Under the pieces are notes generated by a model that made no database searches, was not told where the DNA came from, and saw only the letters and a list, made by a program, of their open reading frames with translations. Both the position numbers and the translations under genes were made by a program. This document shows positions 63,381 to 64,000 of a DNA stretch of 64,000 bases, piece by piece. Every line of letters starts with the position of its first letter. Position 1 is the stretch's first letter. The stretch comes from Asticcacaulis taihuensis (GTDB taxonomy: Bacteria; Pseudomonadota; Alphaproteobacteria; Caulobacterales; Caulobacteraceae), in contig NZ_FMTS01000001.1 of NCBI RefSeq assembly GCF_900100255.1, positions 868,001-932,000 on the forward strand, given 5' to 3'.

Positions 63381-64000
63381 GTGCCGCATGGAGTTCTCTT
63401 GACCGCATCGCCCCATCCGCTTGTGCTAAAGGGCCGACAGGCATTTCAGGCCGGTGATTTTTCCGGTGCGCTCAGTCTGTGCGGGATGCGTCTGAATGAA
63501 GCGCCAGACGATGGCGACGCACTGGAGCTAAAGGCGGTTATCCAGTCCGCCCGCAAGGATTTTCGAGCCGCCGAAACCACCATGCGGCAGGCTATCGCTT
63601 ACGATCCGGCCAGCGAGTGGGCACTGAATGACCTGACGCACCTGTTGCATTCTCAGGGACGAAAAGCCGAGACCGAGACCGCCGCCCGCGCCGCCCTGAT
63701 CGCCCGGCCTGAAGACCCGCAGGCACACTTGCAACTGGCTGTTATTCTCGGTGAAAAGGACGACCTGCCCGCCGCCGAATATCACAATCGCCGCGCTCTC
63801 GAACTGGCCGGCCCACATCCGCAGATCCTCGTTAATCTCGGCCTGTCCTTTTACAACCAGGGCCGGATTGATGAAGCCTTGCTGGCGCTCATGGAGGCCC
63901 ATCGCCTTCAGCCGGATTCAGCGCAGATCATGGCGCATATTTCCCGCGCCCATGAGGCCAGACGCGACATGGCCGATGCCTATATCTGGCTGGAGCGCGC
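63381..64000 (+). CDS. TPR-repeat protein, cut by the window end
   Basis: An open frame runs to the window edge and consists of repeated helix pairs typical of TPR: GRQAFQAGDFSGALSLCGMRLNEAPDDGDALEL, FRAAETTMRQAIAYDPAS, LQLAVILGEKDDLPAAEYHNRRALELAG and LGLSFYNQGRIDEALLALMEAHRLQPDS. The start is unsure: GTG at 63381, TTG at 63399 or TTG at 63342, with AAGGAG near 63351. Such N-terminal TPR blocks often precede a sulfotransferase domain in Alphaproteobacteria, but the rest is out of view. Confidence 0.7.
   Translation, partial: MPHGVLLTASPHPLVLKGRQAFQAGDFSGALSLCGMRLNEAPDDGDALELKAVIQSARKDFRAAETTMRQAIAYDPASEWALNDLTHLLHSQGRKAETETAARAALIARPEDPQAHLQLAVILGEKDDLPAAEYHNRRALELAGPHPQILVNLGLSFYNQGRIDEALLALMEAHRLQPDSAQIMAHISRAHEARRDMADAYIWLER

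Overview
The window looks like chromosomal DNA of an alphaproteobacterium, most likely a member of the Caulobacterales close to Asticcacaulis or Caulobacter. This rests on the GC-rich codon use, a histidine tRNA lacking the -1 guanosine, a CtrA-type TTAA-N7-TTAA box, two DUF2336 proteins, Alphaproteobacteria-type palindromic repeats, and TonB- and mannosidase-rich content. The genus is an inference, since no rRNA is present. I see no prophage, insertion sequence, CRISPR array or recognisable defence island. Genes are densely packed on both strands.

Region by region. 1-3.2 kb: an intergenic repeat, 2-methylcitrate dehydratase (propionate use), a secreted CAP protein, an acetyltransferase and a small unknown. 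3.2-10.1 kb: a minus-strand branched-chain amino acid (valine) catabolic operon. It runs leucine dehydrogenase, mmsA, a foreign-looking DUF gene, acyl-CoA dehydrogenase, 3-hydroxyisobutyryl-CoA hydrolase, mmsB, with a divergent Lrp regulator. 10.2-15.9 kb: META lipoprotein, BolA, an OprO/OprP-type porin, molybdate transporter modABC and NAD kinase. 15.9-21.7 kb: an odd signalling cluster with two DUF2336 proteins, a protein resembling a degenerate EAL domain, and a hybrid kinase that lacks the expected phospho-acceptor residues. 21.7-27.1 kb: M13 peptidase, lytic transglycosylase under a CtrA-like box, a flavin amine oxidase with a compositionally odd middle, tRNA-His and an M48 lipoprotein peptidase. 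27.1-30.1 kb: exbB-exbD-tonB-tonB operon for energising outer-membrane uptake. 31-36.4 kb: alr-dadA (alanine catabolism) and kbl-tdh (threonine to glycine) with a divergent cupin regulator. 36.5-44.9 kb: small unknowns, a GH27 alpha-galactosidase, a disordered charged protein, a CBS protein, a mini membrane protein, a triple YbjQ protein, an Fe-S uracil-DNA glycosylase, two LuxR solos and an SRAP/YedK DNA-lesion protein whose start codon is buried in a perfect hairpin. 44.9-56.5 kb: two ClC transporters, TetR/SDR/YoaK module, phosphatase, epimerase/LysR pair, MarR, and an MFS transporter with adenine deaminase. 56.5-64 kb: a membrane protein, a DUF1287 protein, two entericidin-like mini-lipoproteins missed by ordinary ORF cut-offs, a flavoprotein, a GH125-GH92 mannosidase pair and a truncated TPR protein.

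The overall picture is a free-living heterotroph degrading amino acids (Val, Ala, Thr), propionate, purines and mannose- or galactose-containing glycans. TonB-dependent uptake probably serves the glycan and metal supply. The most unusual items are the SRAP start hairpin, the 15.9-21.7 kb pseudo-signalling cluster, the tRNA-His identity change and the CtrA-like TTAA triplet.
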